Numbered from the stretch's first letter, positions 1 through 8,325 are shown. The stretch: 64,000 bases of DNA from Flavonifractor sp. AGMB03687 (GCF_017811815.1 NZ_JADKZI010000004.1:394041-458040); one strand, 5' to 3'. The notes: generated by a model from the letters alone, not told the origin. Numbers and translations: made by a program.

Positions 1-1214
1 ACCTCATTGCCGATGATGTCGGCCTCAGCCTTGGTCTTAGCGCGGCCGGCCACCCGGACCCGCACCTCGCTGGGCTCTTCGTTATACTTGGAATCGGGAT
101 TCCAATACAGGCTGTTGCAGCCGATGAGATCGAACTTCAGCTCCTCGAACACGTTGGGAGCCACCAGCTCCAGCCGCTCCTTAATGATATCCAGGGCCAG
201 CTTGCCGCGAGCCACGCAACCGGGGCCGCCGTAGCTGATCTCGCCGTCGCCGATGTAACAGTCCCGGTAGCCGATGGAGCACTTGAAGGTCTCGGTACGG
301 GGCTTGCCGGTGATGCCCTCCACCTTCACCATGTCCTTGCCGATCTCGGTGAACTTGATCTGCTTGCAGTCGGCCACCACGTCGGGAGTCAGATAGTTCT
401 CAGGATCGTGGATCTCGTAGCAGATCTGCTCGGAGCAGGTCTCCACGGTGACCATACCGCCGGCCTCAGGCACCTTGGTCACAAAGAAGGAACCGTCCTC
501 GGACACCTCGATGATGGGGAAGCCCAGGTGGCCCACGCCGGGCACATCCTTCTTGCCGGGCTCGGCGAAGTAGCCGCCGGTGACCTGGCCGCCGCACTCC
601 AGCAGGTGGCCCATGATGGTGCCCTTGCCCAGCTTGTCCCAGTCCTCCAGGGACCAGCCGAACTCATGGATCATGGGAGCCATGAAGATAGCTGGGTCTG
701 CCACACGGCCGGTGATGACCACGTCGGCGCCCATATCCAGGGCCTTCAGGATACCCTCCACGCCCATGTAGGCGTTGGCGGAGACGATCTCGCCACCCAG
801 CTCCTTCAAAGGCTTGTGGTTCTCCCACACCTCGGTATCCATGTACTTGTCAATGACGGGCAGCAGGTCGTCGCCGGTAACGCAGGCGATCTTCATACCC
901 TTCAGGCCGTGCTTACGGGCGATCTCCACGCACTTCTGGGCGGCAGCCTGGGGGTTGGCGGAGCCCATGTTGGTGATGAGCTTCACCTTGTGCTCCCAGC
1001 ACAGAGGGAGGGCCTTCTCCATGCGGTGCTCCAGCAGGCCGTTATAGCCCTTGGTGGGGTCCTTCAGTTTGGCCTGCTGGCCAATGGCGATGGTACGCTC
1101 GGCCAGGCACTCATAGCTGATATAGTCCAGGTTGCCCTTCTCGATGAGCTCCAGAGAGGGCTCCAGGCGATCGCCGGCGTAACCGGCGCCGCTGCCAATG
1201 CGGATGGTTTTCAT
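1..1214 (-). CDS. AtuA family (DUF1446) protein, 3' end outside window
   Basis: The visible 404 residues start MKTIRIGSGAGYAGDR, a glycine-rich N-terminus typical of the acyclic terpene utilisation AtuA / DUF1446 family. Further family-like stretches follow (GADVVITGRVADPA, LLECGGQVTGGYF, YGGPGCVARGKLAL). The family is named after the Pseudomonas citronellol/geraniol pathway, but most members, including Firmicute ones, have no proven reaction. The start is the ATG at 1214, and the reading frame stays open to the window edge, so the stop is not seen. It lies about 80 bases downstream of the carboxylate transporter gene in the same direction and probably shares its sigma-54 promoter. No terpenoid genes are visible, so a role in catabolism of a hydroxy or carboxylic acid is more plausible here. 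This is inference. Confidence 0.75.
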   Translation of the reverse strand, partial: MKTIRIGSGAGYAGDRLEPSLELIEKGNLDYISYECLAERTIAIGQQAKLKDPTKGYNGLLEHRMEKALPLCWEHKVKLITNMGSANPQAAAQKCVEIARKHGLKGMKIACVTGDDLLPVIDKYMDTEVWENHKPLKELGGEIVSANAYMGVEGILKALDMGADVVITGRVADPAIFMAPMIHEFGWSLEDWDKLGKGTIMGHLLECGGQVTGGYFAEPGKKDVPGVGHLGFPIIEVSEDGSFFVTKVPEAGGMVTVETCSEQICYEIHDPENYLTPDVVADCKQIKFTEIGKDMVKVEGITGKPRTETFKCSIGYRDCYIGDGEISYGGPGCVARGKLALDIIKERLELVAPNVFEELKFDLIGCNSLYWNPDSKYNEEPSEVRVRVAGRAKTKAEADIIGNE

Positions 1215-1294
1215 GGCATAGCTTCCTTTCCAGTGAGTTTAATAGGGGGACCGGCGGCCCCGGTGGCCCGGAGCCGCCGGAACAGTACGTACAA

Positions 1295-2677
1295 TCAGAT
1301 CGCGATTCCGCCGGTAATGACAGCCACCACCACCATGACCAGAGAAACCAGCCAGGCCAGGGGGATGGTCTTCTTCTGATGCTCGCCGAAGTCCACACCG
1401 GCCAGACCCACCAGCAGGAAGGTAGAAGCGGTGAGGGGGGAGATGGGGAAGCCAACGGTCATCTGACCCAGGATGGCCGCCCGGCCCACATCCAGGCCGG
1501 TCACGCCGAAGCCCTGAGCGGTCTCCGCCAGGACGGGCAGCACGCCATAGTAGAAGGAGTCGGGGTCAAAGAGCAGAGACGCGGGCATACCGATGATACC
1601 CACGATGAGGGGGAAGAACTTGCCCAGAGAGTTGGGGATGATGGCCACCAGGGCGTTGGACATCTCGGTGATCATGCCGGTGCCCTGCATGATGCCGGTA
1701 AAGCAGCCGGCGGCAAAGAGCACGGAGCACATCATCAGGGCTTCCTTGGCGTGGGCATCCACACGGGCCTTGGAGTCCTTCACCTTGGGGTAGTTGATGA
1801 CGGTAGCCAGCACATAGAACACCATGAAGACCACCGCGGGAGCAAAGCCGGAGAACAGCAGAGAAGCAATGGCAGCAATGATGAGGATGATGTTGACCCA
1901 GAACAGGTGGGGCCGCAGCAGAGCCTTCTGCTCGTCGGTCAGCTCCTGCTCGGTGTGGCCCACGGCCTGGAGAGCCACGGTGCCGATGCGCTTCTTCTCG
2001 CCAGCGCCCAGGAAGGCGGCAATGACCAGCACGCACACCAGGCCCACAATGACGGCGGGCAGGACGGGCATAAAGAAGGCCACGGCGTTATCGCCCATGC
2101 CCAGAGCGGTAGCGGCACGGATGGTGGGGCCGCCCCAGGGCAGAATGTTCATGGTACCAGCGGACAGAGCCACGATGGTAGCCAGCGTGGTGCGGCGCAT
2201 ACCCAGCGCGTCATACAGGGGCAGCAGAGCGGGCACGCAGATCAGGAAGGTGACGGCGCCGGAGCCATCCAGATGGACGATGGCAGCCAGGATGGCGGTG
2301 CCGATGCCGATCTTGATGGGATCGGTGCCCACCAGGTTCAGGATGCCCTTGATGATGGGACGGAAGGTGCCGGCGTCGGTCAGGATACCGAAGAACAGGA
2401 TGGAGAAAATGAACATGACGCCGGTGGCGGCCACGGAGCCAATGCCTTTGGCGCCGGTGATCATACCACCCAGGGACTTAAAGTTGGCTACAAAGTCAAC
2501 CACGCCCTGCGCGCCCTCCGGGGCGCCCTCGGGTACGACCGCGATAAAGAAACAAGAAATAATACCGGTGACCACAGGAACCACAATCAGGGCCACCAGG
2601 GGGGACGCCTTCTTCGTCATGATCAGGACCAGCATGATCACGACCGTCAGGAACCCCAGAATTGCTAAGGGTAACAT
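1295..2677 (-). CDS. CitMHS-family citrate/carboxylate transporter
   Basis: A 460-residue polytopic membrane protein beginning MLPLAILGFLTVVIMLVLIM. It has about 11-12 hydrophobic segments and the pattern of CitMHS permeases, which move citrate with divalent metal or related organic acids using a proton gradient. An in-frame TTG lies two codons upstream of the ATG. The ATG at 2677 is chosen because AGGAGG sits eight bases before it. The gene follows a near-perfect sigma-54 promoter and precedes the AtuA-family gene, so the two probably import and process the same unknown substrate. Substrate specificity cannot be read from sequence. Confidence 0.85.
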   Translation of the reverse strand: MLPLAILGFLTVVIMLVLIMTKKASPLVALIVVPVVTGIISCFFIAVVPEGAPEGAQGVVDFVANFKSLGGMITGAKGIGSVAATGVMFIFSILFFGILTDAGTFRPIIKGILNLVGTDPIKIGIGTAILAAIVHLDGSGAVTFLICVPALLPLYDALGMRRTTLATIVALSAGTMNILPWGGPTIRAATALGMGDNAVAFFMPVLPAVIVGLVCVLVIAAFLGAGEKKRIGTVALQAVGHTEQELTDEQKALLRPHLFWVNIILIIAAIASLLFSGFAPAVVFMVFYVLATVINYPKVKDSKARVDAHAKEALMMCSVLFAAGCFTGIMQGTGMITEMSNALVAIIPNSLGKFFPLIVGIIGMPASLLFDPDSFYYGVLPVLAETAQGFGVTGLDVGRAAILGQMTVGFPISPLTASTFLLVGLAGVDFGEHQKKTIPLAWLVSLVMVVVAVITGGIAI

Positions 2678-2739
2678 AAACAATACCTCCTCTTATCTTT
2701 CCGGCAGCCCCTCTTCTTGCTGCCGTCGCCCTGAATAAG

Positions 2740-2755
2740 AGCAAGGTCCGTGCCA
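2740..2755 (-). promoter_or_regulatory. Sigma-54 (-24/-12) promoter for the CitMHS-AtuA operon
   Basis: Read on the minus strand the bases are TGGCACGGACCTTGCT, an exact match to the sigma-54 consensus TGGCACG-N4-TTGCW. The -12 GC is at 2741-2742, which places the transcription start near 2729 and leaves a leader of about 50 bases before the transporter. The adjacent upstream gene encodes the matching type of activator. Confidence 0.93.
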
Positions 2756-2843
2756 AATTCGCCACAGTTCCCCAAAATCGCCCCAATTCCTTGGGACAAC
2801 CCGCTTTTTCACCAAGATGTCGGTGTATCCATCCTCACACGAA

Positions 2844-2951
2844 TTCTAATATCTTAGAAATCGTTAAATAAATCACATAGTTTCGCGGGCCAGAACCGGC
2901 ATGGCATCAGTACATTCTAGATTTCTGGAATTGTTTTCTAAAAAACTGGAA
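2844..2951 (-). promoter_or_regulatory. Three inverted repeats, candidate enhancer (UAS) sites for the sigma-54 activator
   Basis: Three copies of TTCTAR-N4-YTRGAA lie 90-200 bases upstream of the -24/-12 promoter. They are TTCTAA-TATC-TTAGAA at 2844-2859, TTCTAG-ATTT-CTGGAA at 2915-2930 and TTCTAA-AAAA-CTGGAA at 2936-2951. The last two are spaced by 21 bases, two helical turns, as expected for cooperative binding by an enhancer-binding protein. A further TTCTAA half-site is at 2956. That this is the activator's binding site is inferred from position and symmetry. Confidence 0.72.
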
Positions 2952-2962
2952 TCTTTTCTAAA

Positions 2963-4306
2963 CTAGCCATTCAGTTTGTTGTATAAACTGGCCAGGGATA
3001 TGCCCAGCTGGGCGGCGGTGCGCTTCTTTCCCTCCAGAGAGGAGCCGTTCTTCTCCAGCATGTTGAGGATGACCCGCTTCTCGAAGGCGCGGGTGCGCTG
3101 GGCCAACGTGAGTCCCACATCCTCCCGCTGATGGACCAGGTCGCTGGGCAGGGCCTCCCGGTTGATGACGCCGGAGGGCGTCAGGTAGGCGGAAAACTCC
3201 AGCACATTGCGCAGCTCCCGCACGTTGCCCGGCCAGTCGTGGGACTGCAGGCAGGTCACCGCATCCTCCGTCAGGGTGAAGGGGCGGCGCAGTTTATGAG
3301 AAAAGTCCTCCAGAATCGCCTGAGCCAGAGCGGGGATGTCGCCCGGCCGCTCCCGCAGAGGCGGAATATGCAGGGGGAAGGTACTCAGCCGGTAATAGAG
3401 ATCCTTGCGGAACTTGCCCTCGGCCACATACTCCGGCAGATTGGCGTTGCAGGCGGCAATGACCCGCACGTCCACCGCCACCTCCTTGATGCCGCCCACC
3501 GGGCGGATGGTATGCTCCTGGAGGGCGCGCAGCAGCTTGGCCTGGAGGCCCACATCCATCTCGGAAATCTCGTCCAGGAAGAGAGTACCGCCTGCCGCCG
3601 CCTCAAAGAGGCCCACCTTGCCGCCCCGCTTGGCACCGGTGAAAGCACCCTCGGCATAGCCGAAAAGCTCCGACTCCAGCATGTTGGCGTTGAAGTTGGA
3701 GCAGTTGATGGCTACAAAGACTCCGTCGTGCCGGGGGCTGGCATTGTGGATGGCCTGGGCGTACAGCTCCTTGCCGGTGCCGCTCTCGCTCTCCAGCAGA
3801 ACCGTGGCATCAGTGACGGCGATGCGCTGGGCCAGGTCCTTCACCCGCACCACCGCAGGGGTCACCGCCACGATGTCGTCAAAGGTATAGCGGGCACCGT
3901 TGGCTTTATTGATGCTGCGCAGCACCTGACGGCTGCGAGCCTCCACCGCCTCCAGCTCCTCTCGGGTCTGATAGGCATCTTCCAGGAAGGTGACCACCGA
4001 CAGGCCACCCACCAGCCGGTCGCCCTCACGGATGGGATAGAGATTGACAAAATAGAAGTCCTTGATCTCCTGTCGGGTGATGTGGAGGATGGGCTCCCCC
4101 TTCTCCAGTACCTCGGGCAGACGGGCGCCGGGGCGCAGCGACCGCAGGTACTTTCCCTCCACAGACTCCAAAGGCTCCCCCAGCTCCTTGCGCAAAAACT
4201 CCAGATAGGCGCGGTTGCAGAATACCAGCCTCCCCTCGGTATCAATGATGGTGATACCCTCCCGCATGGCGTCAAAGGCGGCTCTGGCGTCGGCATTCAG
4301 CTCCAT
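2963..4306 (-). CDS. Sigma-54-dependent transcriptional activator (PAS, AAA+, Fis-type HTH)
   Basis: A 447-residue bacterial enhancer-binding protein. Residues about 1-110 form a PAS-like sensory domain (GITIIDTEGRLVFCNRAYLE). The AAA+ domain covers about 145-370. Its Walker A reads ESESGTGKE near residue 172, where the usual first residue is G, and the sigma-54 contact loop GAFTGA is near 220. The C-terminus is a Fis-type helix-turn-helix (TAAQLGISLASLYNKL). The PAS domain rather than a receiver domain suggests a small ligand is sensed directly. It sits directly upstream of the transporter operon that carries a sigma-54 promoter, so it almost certainly controls that operon. Confidence 0.9.
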   Translation of the reverse strand: MELNADARAAFDAMREGITIIDTEGRLVFCNRAYLEFLRKELGEPLESVEGKYLRSLRPGARLPEVLEKGEPILHITRQEIKDFYFVNLYPIREGDRLVGGLSVVTFLEDAYQTREELEAVEARSRQVLRSINKANGARYTFDDIVAVTPAVVRVKDLAQRIAVTDATVLLESESGTGKELYAQAIHNASPRHDGVFVAINCSNFNANMLESELFGYAEGAFTGAKRGGKVGLFEAAAGGTLFLDEISEMDVGLQAKLLRALQEHTIRPVGGIKEVAVDVRVIAACNANLPEYVAEGKFRKDLYYRLSTFPLHIPPLRERPGDIPALAQAILEDFSHKLRRPFTLTEDAVTCLQSHDWPGNVRELRNVLEFSAYLTPSGVINREALPSDLVHQREDVGLTLAQRTRAFEKRVILNMLEKNGSSLEGKKRTAAQLGISLASLYNKLNG

Positions 4307-4332
4307 GTGGCACTCCCTCCTTTTTCATGTTG

Positions 4333-4360
4333 ATTATACTCTGTCTGTCAATCCTTCCAA
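4333..4360 (-). promoter_or_regulatory. Sigma-70-type promoter of the sigma-54 activator gene
   Basis: On the minus strand TTGGAA (4355-4360) and TATAAT (4333-4338) are separated by 16 bases. They lie about 27 bases upstream of the ATG at 4306, and an AAGGAGGG ribosome site lies in between. Confidence 0.55.
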
Positions 4361-4368
4361 TACAAAGT

Positions 4369-4408
4369 AAAAAGGCCTTCCGCCGGAAATATCATCCGGC
4401 GGAAGGCC
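4369..4408 (-). terminator. Rho-independent terminator after the 5'-nucleotidase gene
   Basis: A perfect 13-base-pair stem (4374-4386 with 4396-4408, arm GGCCTTCCGCCGG) is followed on the minus strand by TTTTTAC. It ends the nucleotidase transcript just before the activator gene promoter. Confidence 0.88.
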
Positions 4409-4440
4409 CGCGTCTCTCTTTTGTTTTGTCCGGGATGTGC

Positions 4441-6375
4441 TCAGCCCCGATAGCGTCGGTAGCCTCTGCCCCGGCGTCCGCCGTAGCGGCGGCCCCGGCG
4501 GAGCACCAGCTGGTACACCAGGAATACCACCAGGGCGATTACCAGCAGTACCACCACCAGAGCGATACCGCCGATCAGATTCAGCCCCTTCAGCAGGCTC
4601 ACCGGATTCCAGGAGGCATCCTCCACCTTGCGGCCCTCCGGCGAGGCGTAACACTCATCCACCGTACCCATGGACTGCAGGTAGGTGGCCAGAGCGTACC
4701 ACTCCTTCAGCTCGGAGCCGTTGGAGTTGTAAATGATCTGGTCCTCAAAGTTGGTGACCTCGTTGCCCTGGGCATCCTTGGGGGTTATGGTCAGGATGCC
4801 GAAGGACTGGTCGTTGACGGTGCCCAGCATCTGGCCGGTGTACAGTCCGGTGACCACCCGGTAGAGCTTGTCGTCCTCCAGAGGCACCGTAGTGCCGTCA
4901 GGCAGCACCTGGGCACAGTCGTTCACCCGGTTCAGAATCATCCGGTGGGGATTCCAGGTCCAGGTCATGCCCGAGGCGTAGATCTGGGCGGCGGGCATCA
5001 GACTGGTCACCGATGCATCCACCTCAAAGGCGTCCTTCAGTTCACGGCCGGTGATCCACACCGAGATCAGCGGGTAGCCCGGGGAGCCGTCCGCGCCAGA
5101 CCCCAGGGAGGACACATTGAACACGTCCGATGTGGTGATATCCCCGGCGGAGAAGGATTCCCGGATCACGCCCGCCGCCACCACGGCAAAATCCACCGGT
5201 ACGTAGTCCTCCCCCTCCGCCTTCTGTACAGCGTAAATGTAGGAGTCGGCGATCAGGTTGCCCAGGGTGTCCTCCCGGTGCTCCTTGCCGAACTGGGAGA
5301 TGGGGGTGAAGTCAAAGTCCGACCGGGCCAGCACCTGGTCAAAGGTCAGGCCGAACTCCGAGAGGTACTCCTTCTCCACCATGGGCTGGAAGGACTGGGC
5401 CAGCCGCTCCAGCTTTGTATTCTCCTTCACCGTCTCGTCCACCGGCACCAGCCGGTAATTGTAGTCGGTGACCGCACCGGCATCGTCCAGCTTCAGCTCC
5501 AGCACACCAAGATTGGTGGTGTACTCTCCGCAGGAGACAATGAGGGTACCGTTGACCTCAATGGGCTGCTCCAGGGTGGAGTGGGTGTGGCCCGAGATGA
5601 TGACGTCGATGCCGTCCACCGCCTTGGCCAACTCATAGTCCTCTCCCTTGCCGCCGTCCGTGCCGGTGTGGGAGAGACACACAATTAGAGAGGGACCCTC
5701 CAGCTCGGCCAGCTCCTCCTCCAGGGCCGCCACTTCCCGCCGGGCAGCATCGGCCACCGGCTCAAACTCCATGCCCGACATGGGGGCACAAGCATCGGCG
5801 TCCTCTCCCATCAGGCCGAAGATGCCGTAGTTGACGCCACCACGGGTGATGATCAGGTGGTTCTCCACCCCGTAGTCCTCCATGGCCTGCTTTAGTTCCT
5901 GGCTCCCAGTCCCATCCAGCACAGTGCCGTTGGACTGTACGATGGCAGGCACCGGGCTGCCGCTGGAGGCCGCTGTCTCCAGCATCTGGGCCAGGCCGGA
6001 GGCCCGGTAGTCAAACTCATGGTTGCCCAGGGTGGTTACGTCGTAGCCCATGGCACCCAGTGCCTTCAGCTCCGGGGCCTGGGTAGCATAGATGGTCTGG
6101 AACAGGGTACCCATGGAGAAGTCGCCCCCGTCCACCGTAATGGCGTCGGGGTACTTCACCCGCTCCCGCTCCAGCAGGGTAGCCAACCGGGTGTAGCCGC
6201 CGTACTCTCCCCCGTCCTCCGAGGGGGCCGGGTAGAAATGGTCGTGGGTATCGTGGGTAAACAGGATCACCGCGTCATGACTGCTCTCCGCCGCTCCCCA
6301 GGCCGGGCAGGCCAGGACCAGCAGCGCAAGGGCAAGAATGGTCAAAATAAGCCGTTTCAGGCACAGACGCACCAT
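4441..6375 (-). CDS. Exported, membrane-anchored 5'-nucleotidase / UDP-sugar hydrolase family protein
   Basis: A 644-residue protein with an N-terminal signal peptide (LILTILALALLVLACPAWG). The calcineurin-like metallophosphatase domain shows its metal ligands in ILFTHDTHDHF, VDGGDFSMG, TLGNHEFD, CLSHTG and SGHTHS. A 5'-nucleotidase C-terminal domain follows from about residue 350. Near residue 600 there is one transmembrane helix (LIGGIALVVVLLVIALVVFL) and then a very basic arginine/glycine tail (RRGRRYGGRRGRGYRRYRG). It therefore works outside the cell, tethered by its C-terminus, probably releasing nucleosides and phosphate from nucleotides. The start is supported by AAGGAGGG eight bases upstream. 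The gene stands alone with its own terminator. Confidence 0.88.
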   Translation of the reverse strand: MVRLCLKRLILTILALALLVLACPAWGAAESSHDAVILFTHDTHDHFYPAPSEDGGEYGGYTRLATLLERERVKYPDAITVDGGDFSMGTLFQTIYATQAPELKALGAMGYDVTTLGNHEFDYRASGLAQMLETAASSGSPVPAIVQSNGTVLDGTGSQELKQAMEDYGVENHLIITRGGVNYGIFGLMGEDADACAPMSGMEFEPVADAARREVAALEEELAELEGPSLIVCLSHTGTDGGKGEDYELAKAVDGIDVIISGHTHSTLEQPIEVNGTLIVSCGEYTTNLGVLELKLDDAGAVTDYNYRLVPVDETVKENTKLERLAQSFQPMVEKEYLSEFGLTFDQVLARSDFDFTPISQFGKEHREDTLGNLIADSYIYAVQKAEGEDYVPVDFAVVAAGVIRESFSAGDITTSDVFNVSSLGSGADGSPGYPLISVWITGRELKDAFEVDASVTSLMPAAQIYASGMTWTWNPHRMILNRVNDCAQVLPDGTTVPLEDDKLYRVVTGLYTGQMLGTVNDQSFGILTITPKDAQGNEVTNFEDQIIYNSNGSELKEWYALATYLQSMGTVDECYASPEGRKVEDASWNPVSLLKGLNLIGGIALVVVLLVIALVVFLVYQLVLRRGRRYGGRRGRGYRRYRG

Positions 6376-6462
6376 AATTCTCCCTCCTTATCCCCCATTC
6401 TGCCATAATTTCATCCAAAAGAAAAGCATAAAATAAGCCGTATTTTTTCTTCTACTTTGTAC

Positions 6463-6491
6463 TTGACATTGCCTATCCCCTCTGATATACT
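6463..6491 (+). promoter_or_regulatory. Promoter of infC-rpmI-rplT
   Basis: TTGACA (6463-6468) and TATACT (6486-6491) are separated by exactly 17 bases. The leader to the infC start is about 165 bases long, as in other Gram-positive infC operons. Confidence 0.85.
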
Positions 6492-6499
6492 ATTGTGGC

Positions 6500-6634
6500 A
6501 CAATAAAGCAGGAAGGTACCCCCGTCCTCACCTCCAGCACTCAGCAAAGAGGTCAACATGGTCAGCGGCGCGTCGTGTGTGCGGCGTGGCTGTTCTGTTG
6601 TGGCGCGGGTACCGGAATGGTAACCGCGTTTTTT
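6500..6634 (+). promoter_or_regulatory. L20-type autoregulatory leader with attenuator terminator
   Basis: The long leader before infC ends in a hairpin. CGCGGGTACC (6604-6613) pairs with GGTAACCGCG (6619-6628) with one G-A mismatch, and TTTTTT follows at 6629-6634. In Firmicutes such leaders are bound by excess ribosomal protein L20, which stops transcription of infC-rpmI-rplT. The attenuator is visible. Assignment to the L20 leader family rests on position and would be confirmed by a covariance-model match. Confidence 0.7.
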
Positions 6635-6664
6635 GTATGCACAGTGAATTGGAGGTGCTTTCGT

Positions 6665-7198
6665 ATCAGCAAACAGGGTCATCAGATCAACGAAGAGATC
6701 CGCGACAAGGAAGTCCGACTCGTCTCCGACAGCGGCGAGCAGCTGGGTATCATGTCCGCCCGTGAGGCGCTGGAGCGCGCCATCGAGCAGAACCTGGACC
6801 TGGTGAAGATCTCTCCTAACGCCGTGCCCCCCGTGTGCAAGCTCATGGACTATGGCAAGTACAAGTTCGAGCAGACCAAGCGGGAAAAAGAGGCCCGGAA
6901 GAATCAGCACGTCGTGGAGATCAAGGAAGTCCGTATGTCGCCGGGCATCGACGTGAACGATTTTAACGTCAAGCTCCGCAACGCTCAGAAGTTCCTGAGC
7001 CAGGGCAATCGGGTGAAGGTCACCGTCCGCTTCCGCGGCCGCGAAATGGCCCACACCGATATCGGCAAGGGCCTGCTGCTCAAGTTTGCGGAACAGTGCA
7101 GCGAGGTGGCCGCGTTGGATAAGGACCCCAAGCTGGACGGACGGCATATGTCCATGTTCCTCTCTCCCAAGGTTGCCAAGGACGGCAAGAAATCCTGA
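6665..7198 (+). CDS. infC: Translation initiation factor IF-3, non-canonical ATC start
   Basis: A 177-residue IF-3 that helps select the initiator tRNA and start codon on the 30S subunit. The mature N-terminus ISKQGHQINEEIRDKEVRLV matches the family. No ATG fits: the ribosome site GGAGGT at 6651-6656 is eight bases before ATC at 6665. infC genes characteristically use ATT, ATA or ATC, which lets IF-3 limit its own synthesis by rejecting poor starts. Upstream in-frame ATGs would add a stretch (CAAWLFCCGAGTG...) that overlaps the attenuator, and they are rejected. First gene of the infC-rpmI-rplT operon. Confidence 0.95.
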   Translation: MSKQGHQINEEIRDKEVRLVSDSGEQLGIMSAREALERAIEQNLDLVKISPNAVPPVCKLMDYGKYKFEQTKREKEARKNQHVVEIKEVRMSPGIDVNDFNVKLRNAQKFLSQGNRVKVTVRFRGREMAHTDIGKGLLLKFAEQCSEVAALDKDPKLDGRHMSMFLSPKVAKDGKKS

Positions 7199-7237
7199 GC
7201 AATCCCCTGAAATCCAAAGACAAAGGAGTTAACCACC

Positions 7238-7441
7238 ATGCCTAAACTGAAAACTCACTCCGGCGCGAAGAAGAGATTCAGCCTGACCAAGTCCGGCAAG
7301 GTCAAGCGCGCCCATGCGTTCAAGTCTCACCTGCTCAACGGCCACGGCAAGGACACCAAGCGTAAGAGAGGCCTCCGCGCCGGCGCTTATGCGGACAAGA
7401 CCAACGAGCCCGCCATCAAGCGCATGATCCCCTACAAATAA
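7238..7441 (+). CDS. rpmI: 50S ribosomal protein L35
   Basis: A 67-residue, highly basic protein with the L35 N-terminal signature PKLKTHSGAKKRFSLTKSGK and the usual family length. It lies 39 bases after infC with AAAGGAG before its ATG, and 38 bases before rplT, which is the universal order. Confidence 0.98.
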   Translation: MPKLKTHSGAKKRFSLTKSGKVKRAHAFKSHLLNGHGKDTKRKRGLRAGAYADKTNEPAIKRMIPYK

Positions 7442-7479
7442 GATATTTTACTTTACCTTAACATAGGAGGCTTTTTACA

Positions 7480-7836
7480 ATGGCTAGAGTTAAAGGCGCG
7501 ATGATGACGCGCAAGAGAAGAAATAAGATCCTCAAGCTGGCCAAGGGCTACTGGGGCGCCAAGAGCAAGCACTTCAAGATGGCCAACGAGCAGGTCATGA
7601 AGTCCCTGACCTACGCCTACACCGGCCGCCGGCTGAAGAAGCGTGACTTCCGCTCCCTGTGGATCACCCGTATCTCCGCCGCCTGCAAGCTGAACGGCAT
7701 GAACTACTCCACCTTCATGAACGGCCTGAAGAAGGCTGGCGTGGAGATCAACCGCAAGATGCTGGCCGAGCTGGCTGTCAACGACAAGGCCGCTTTCACC
7801 GCTCTGACCGAGATGGCCAAGGCTCAGCTGGCCTGA
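7480..7836 (+). CDS. rplT: 50S ribosomal protein L20
   Basis: A 118-residue protein with the family N-terminus [20 protein letters not shown] and the conserved core [21 protein letters not shown]20 is needed for early 50S assembly and acts as translational or attenuation repressor of its own operon in Gram-positives. Last gene of the operon, with a strong terminator 10 bases downstream. Confidence 0.98.
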   Translation: MARVKGAMMTRKRRNKILKLAKGYWGAKSKHFKMANEQVMKSLTYAYTGRRLKKRDFRSLWITRISAACKLNGMNYSTFMNGLKKAGVEINRKMLAELAVNDKAAFTALTEMAKAQLA

Positions 7837-7845
7837 GTTTGAAGC

Positions 7846-7887
7846 AAAAAATTCCTGTGTTCCTTTTCAGAACACAGGAATTTTTTT
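7846..7887 (+). terminator. Terminator of infC-rpmI-rplT
   Basis: ATTCCTGTGTTC and GAACACAGGAAT form a perfect stem with a seven-base loop. It is flanked by A and T runs, so it could work in both directions. Confidence 0.92.
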
Positions 7888-7893
7888 ATGCTC

Positions 7894-7952
7894 TTGACAG
7901 CGTTTGTCTAATGGGATAGACTGTAGTCAGGAAGTCTATCCTATTAGACAAA
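7894..7952 (+). promoter_or_regulatory. Promoter with twin operators for the BlaI-type repressor
   Basis: TTGACA (7894-7899) and TAGACT (7917-7922) are 17 bases apart. Two dyads of the same form cover the promoter: GTCTA-N6-TAGAC at 7906-7921 lies over the spacer and -10, and GTCTA-N6-TAGAC at 7934-7949 lies between the start site and the ribosome site. The two dyads sit inside a larger inverted repeat with 20-base arms and one mismatch (7903-7922 with 7933-7952). The next gene encodes the expected repressor. Confidence 0.88.
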
Positions 7953-7962
7953 GGAGGTTCCC

Positions 7963-8313
7963 ATGGAAACGCCCAAAATTTTTGAGAGTGAATACCGGTT
8001 CTGTCTCATTCTCTGGGAACACGACCCGGTAACAACCACAGAGCTGGTAAAGCTGTGTCAGGCCCAGCTGGGCTGGAAGCGCACCACCACCTACACTGTC
8101 ATCAAGCGATTGGGGGAACGGGGTGTCCTGAAAAATCAGGACGGCCTGGTGACCGCTTTGATCTCCAAGGAGGAGGCCCAGGTATCTGAGATCGACGAGC
8201 TGATGGAGAAGAAGTTCCAGGGCTCCCTGCCCGCCTTTCTGGCTGCCTTTGCCCGCAGACAGTCCCTGACCGAGAAAGAGATCGAGGAAATCCGGCGCAT
8301 CATCGAAAAGTAA
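7963..8313 (+). CDS. BlaI/MecI/CopY family winged-helix repressor
   Basis: A 116-residue protein (METPKIFESEYRFCLILWEHDPVTTTELVKLCQAQLGWKRTTTYTVIKRLGERGVL). The N-terminal winged helix (about 1-75) has the TTTYTVIKRL recognition helix, and a short helical dimerisation/cleavage region follows. Such repressors bind tandem dyads and are inactivated by proteolysis after the partner M56 membrane protease senses a signal. The gene is preceded by AAGGAGGT and its own operators, so it is autoregulated. It lies 12 bases upstream of the M56 gene. Confidence 0.93.
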   Translation: METPKIFESEYRFCLILWEHDPVTTTELVKLCQAQLGWKRTTTYTVIKRLGERGVLKNQDGLVTALISKEEAQVSEIDELMEKKFQGSLPAFLAAFARRQSLTEKEIEEIRRIIEK

Positions 8314-8325
8314 GGAGGTCCCGCC

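Noticed and set aside
1379..2668. A 429-codon open frame on the plus strand
   Set aside because: It is antisense to the CitMHS transporter. The His/Gln/Gly/Asp-rich product is the mirror image of membrane-protein codons.
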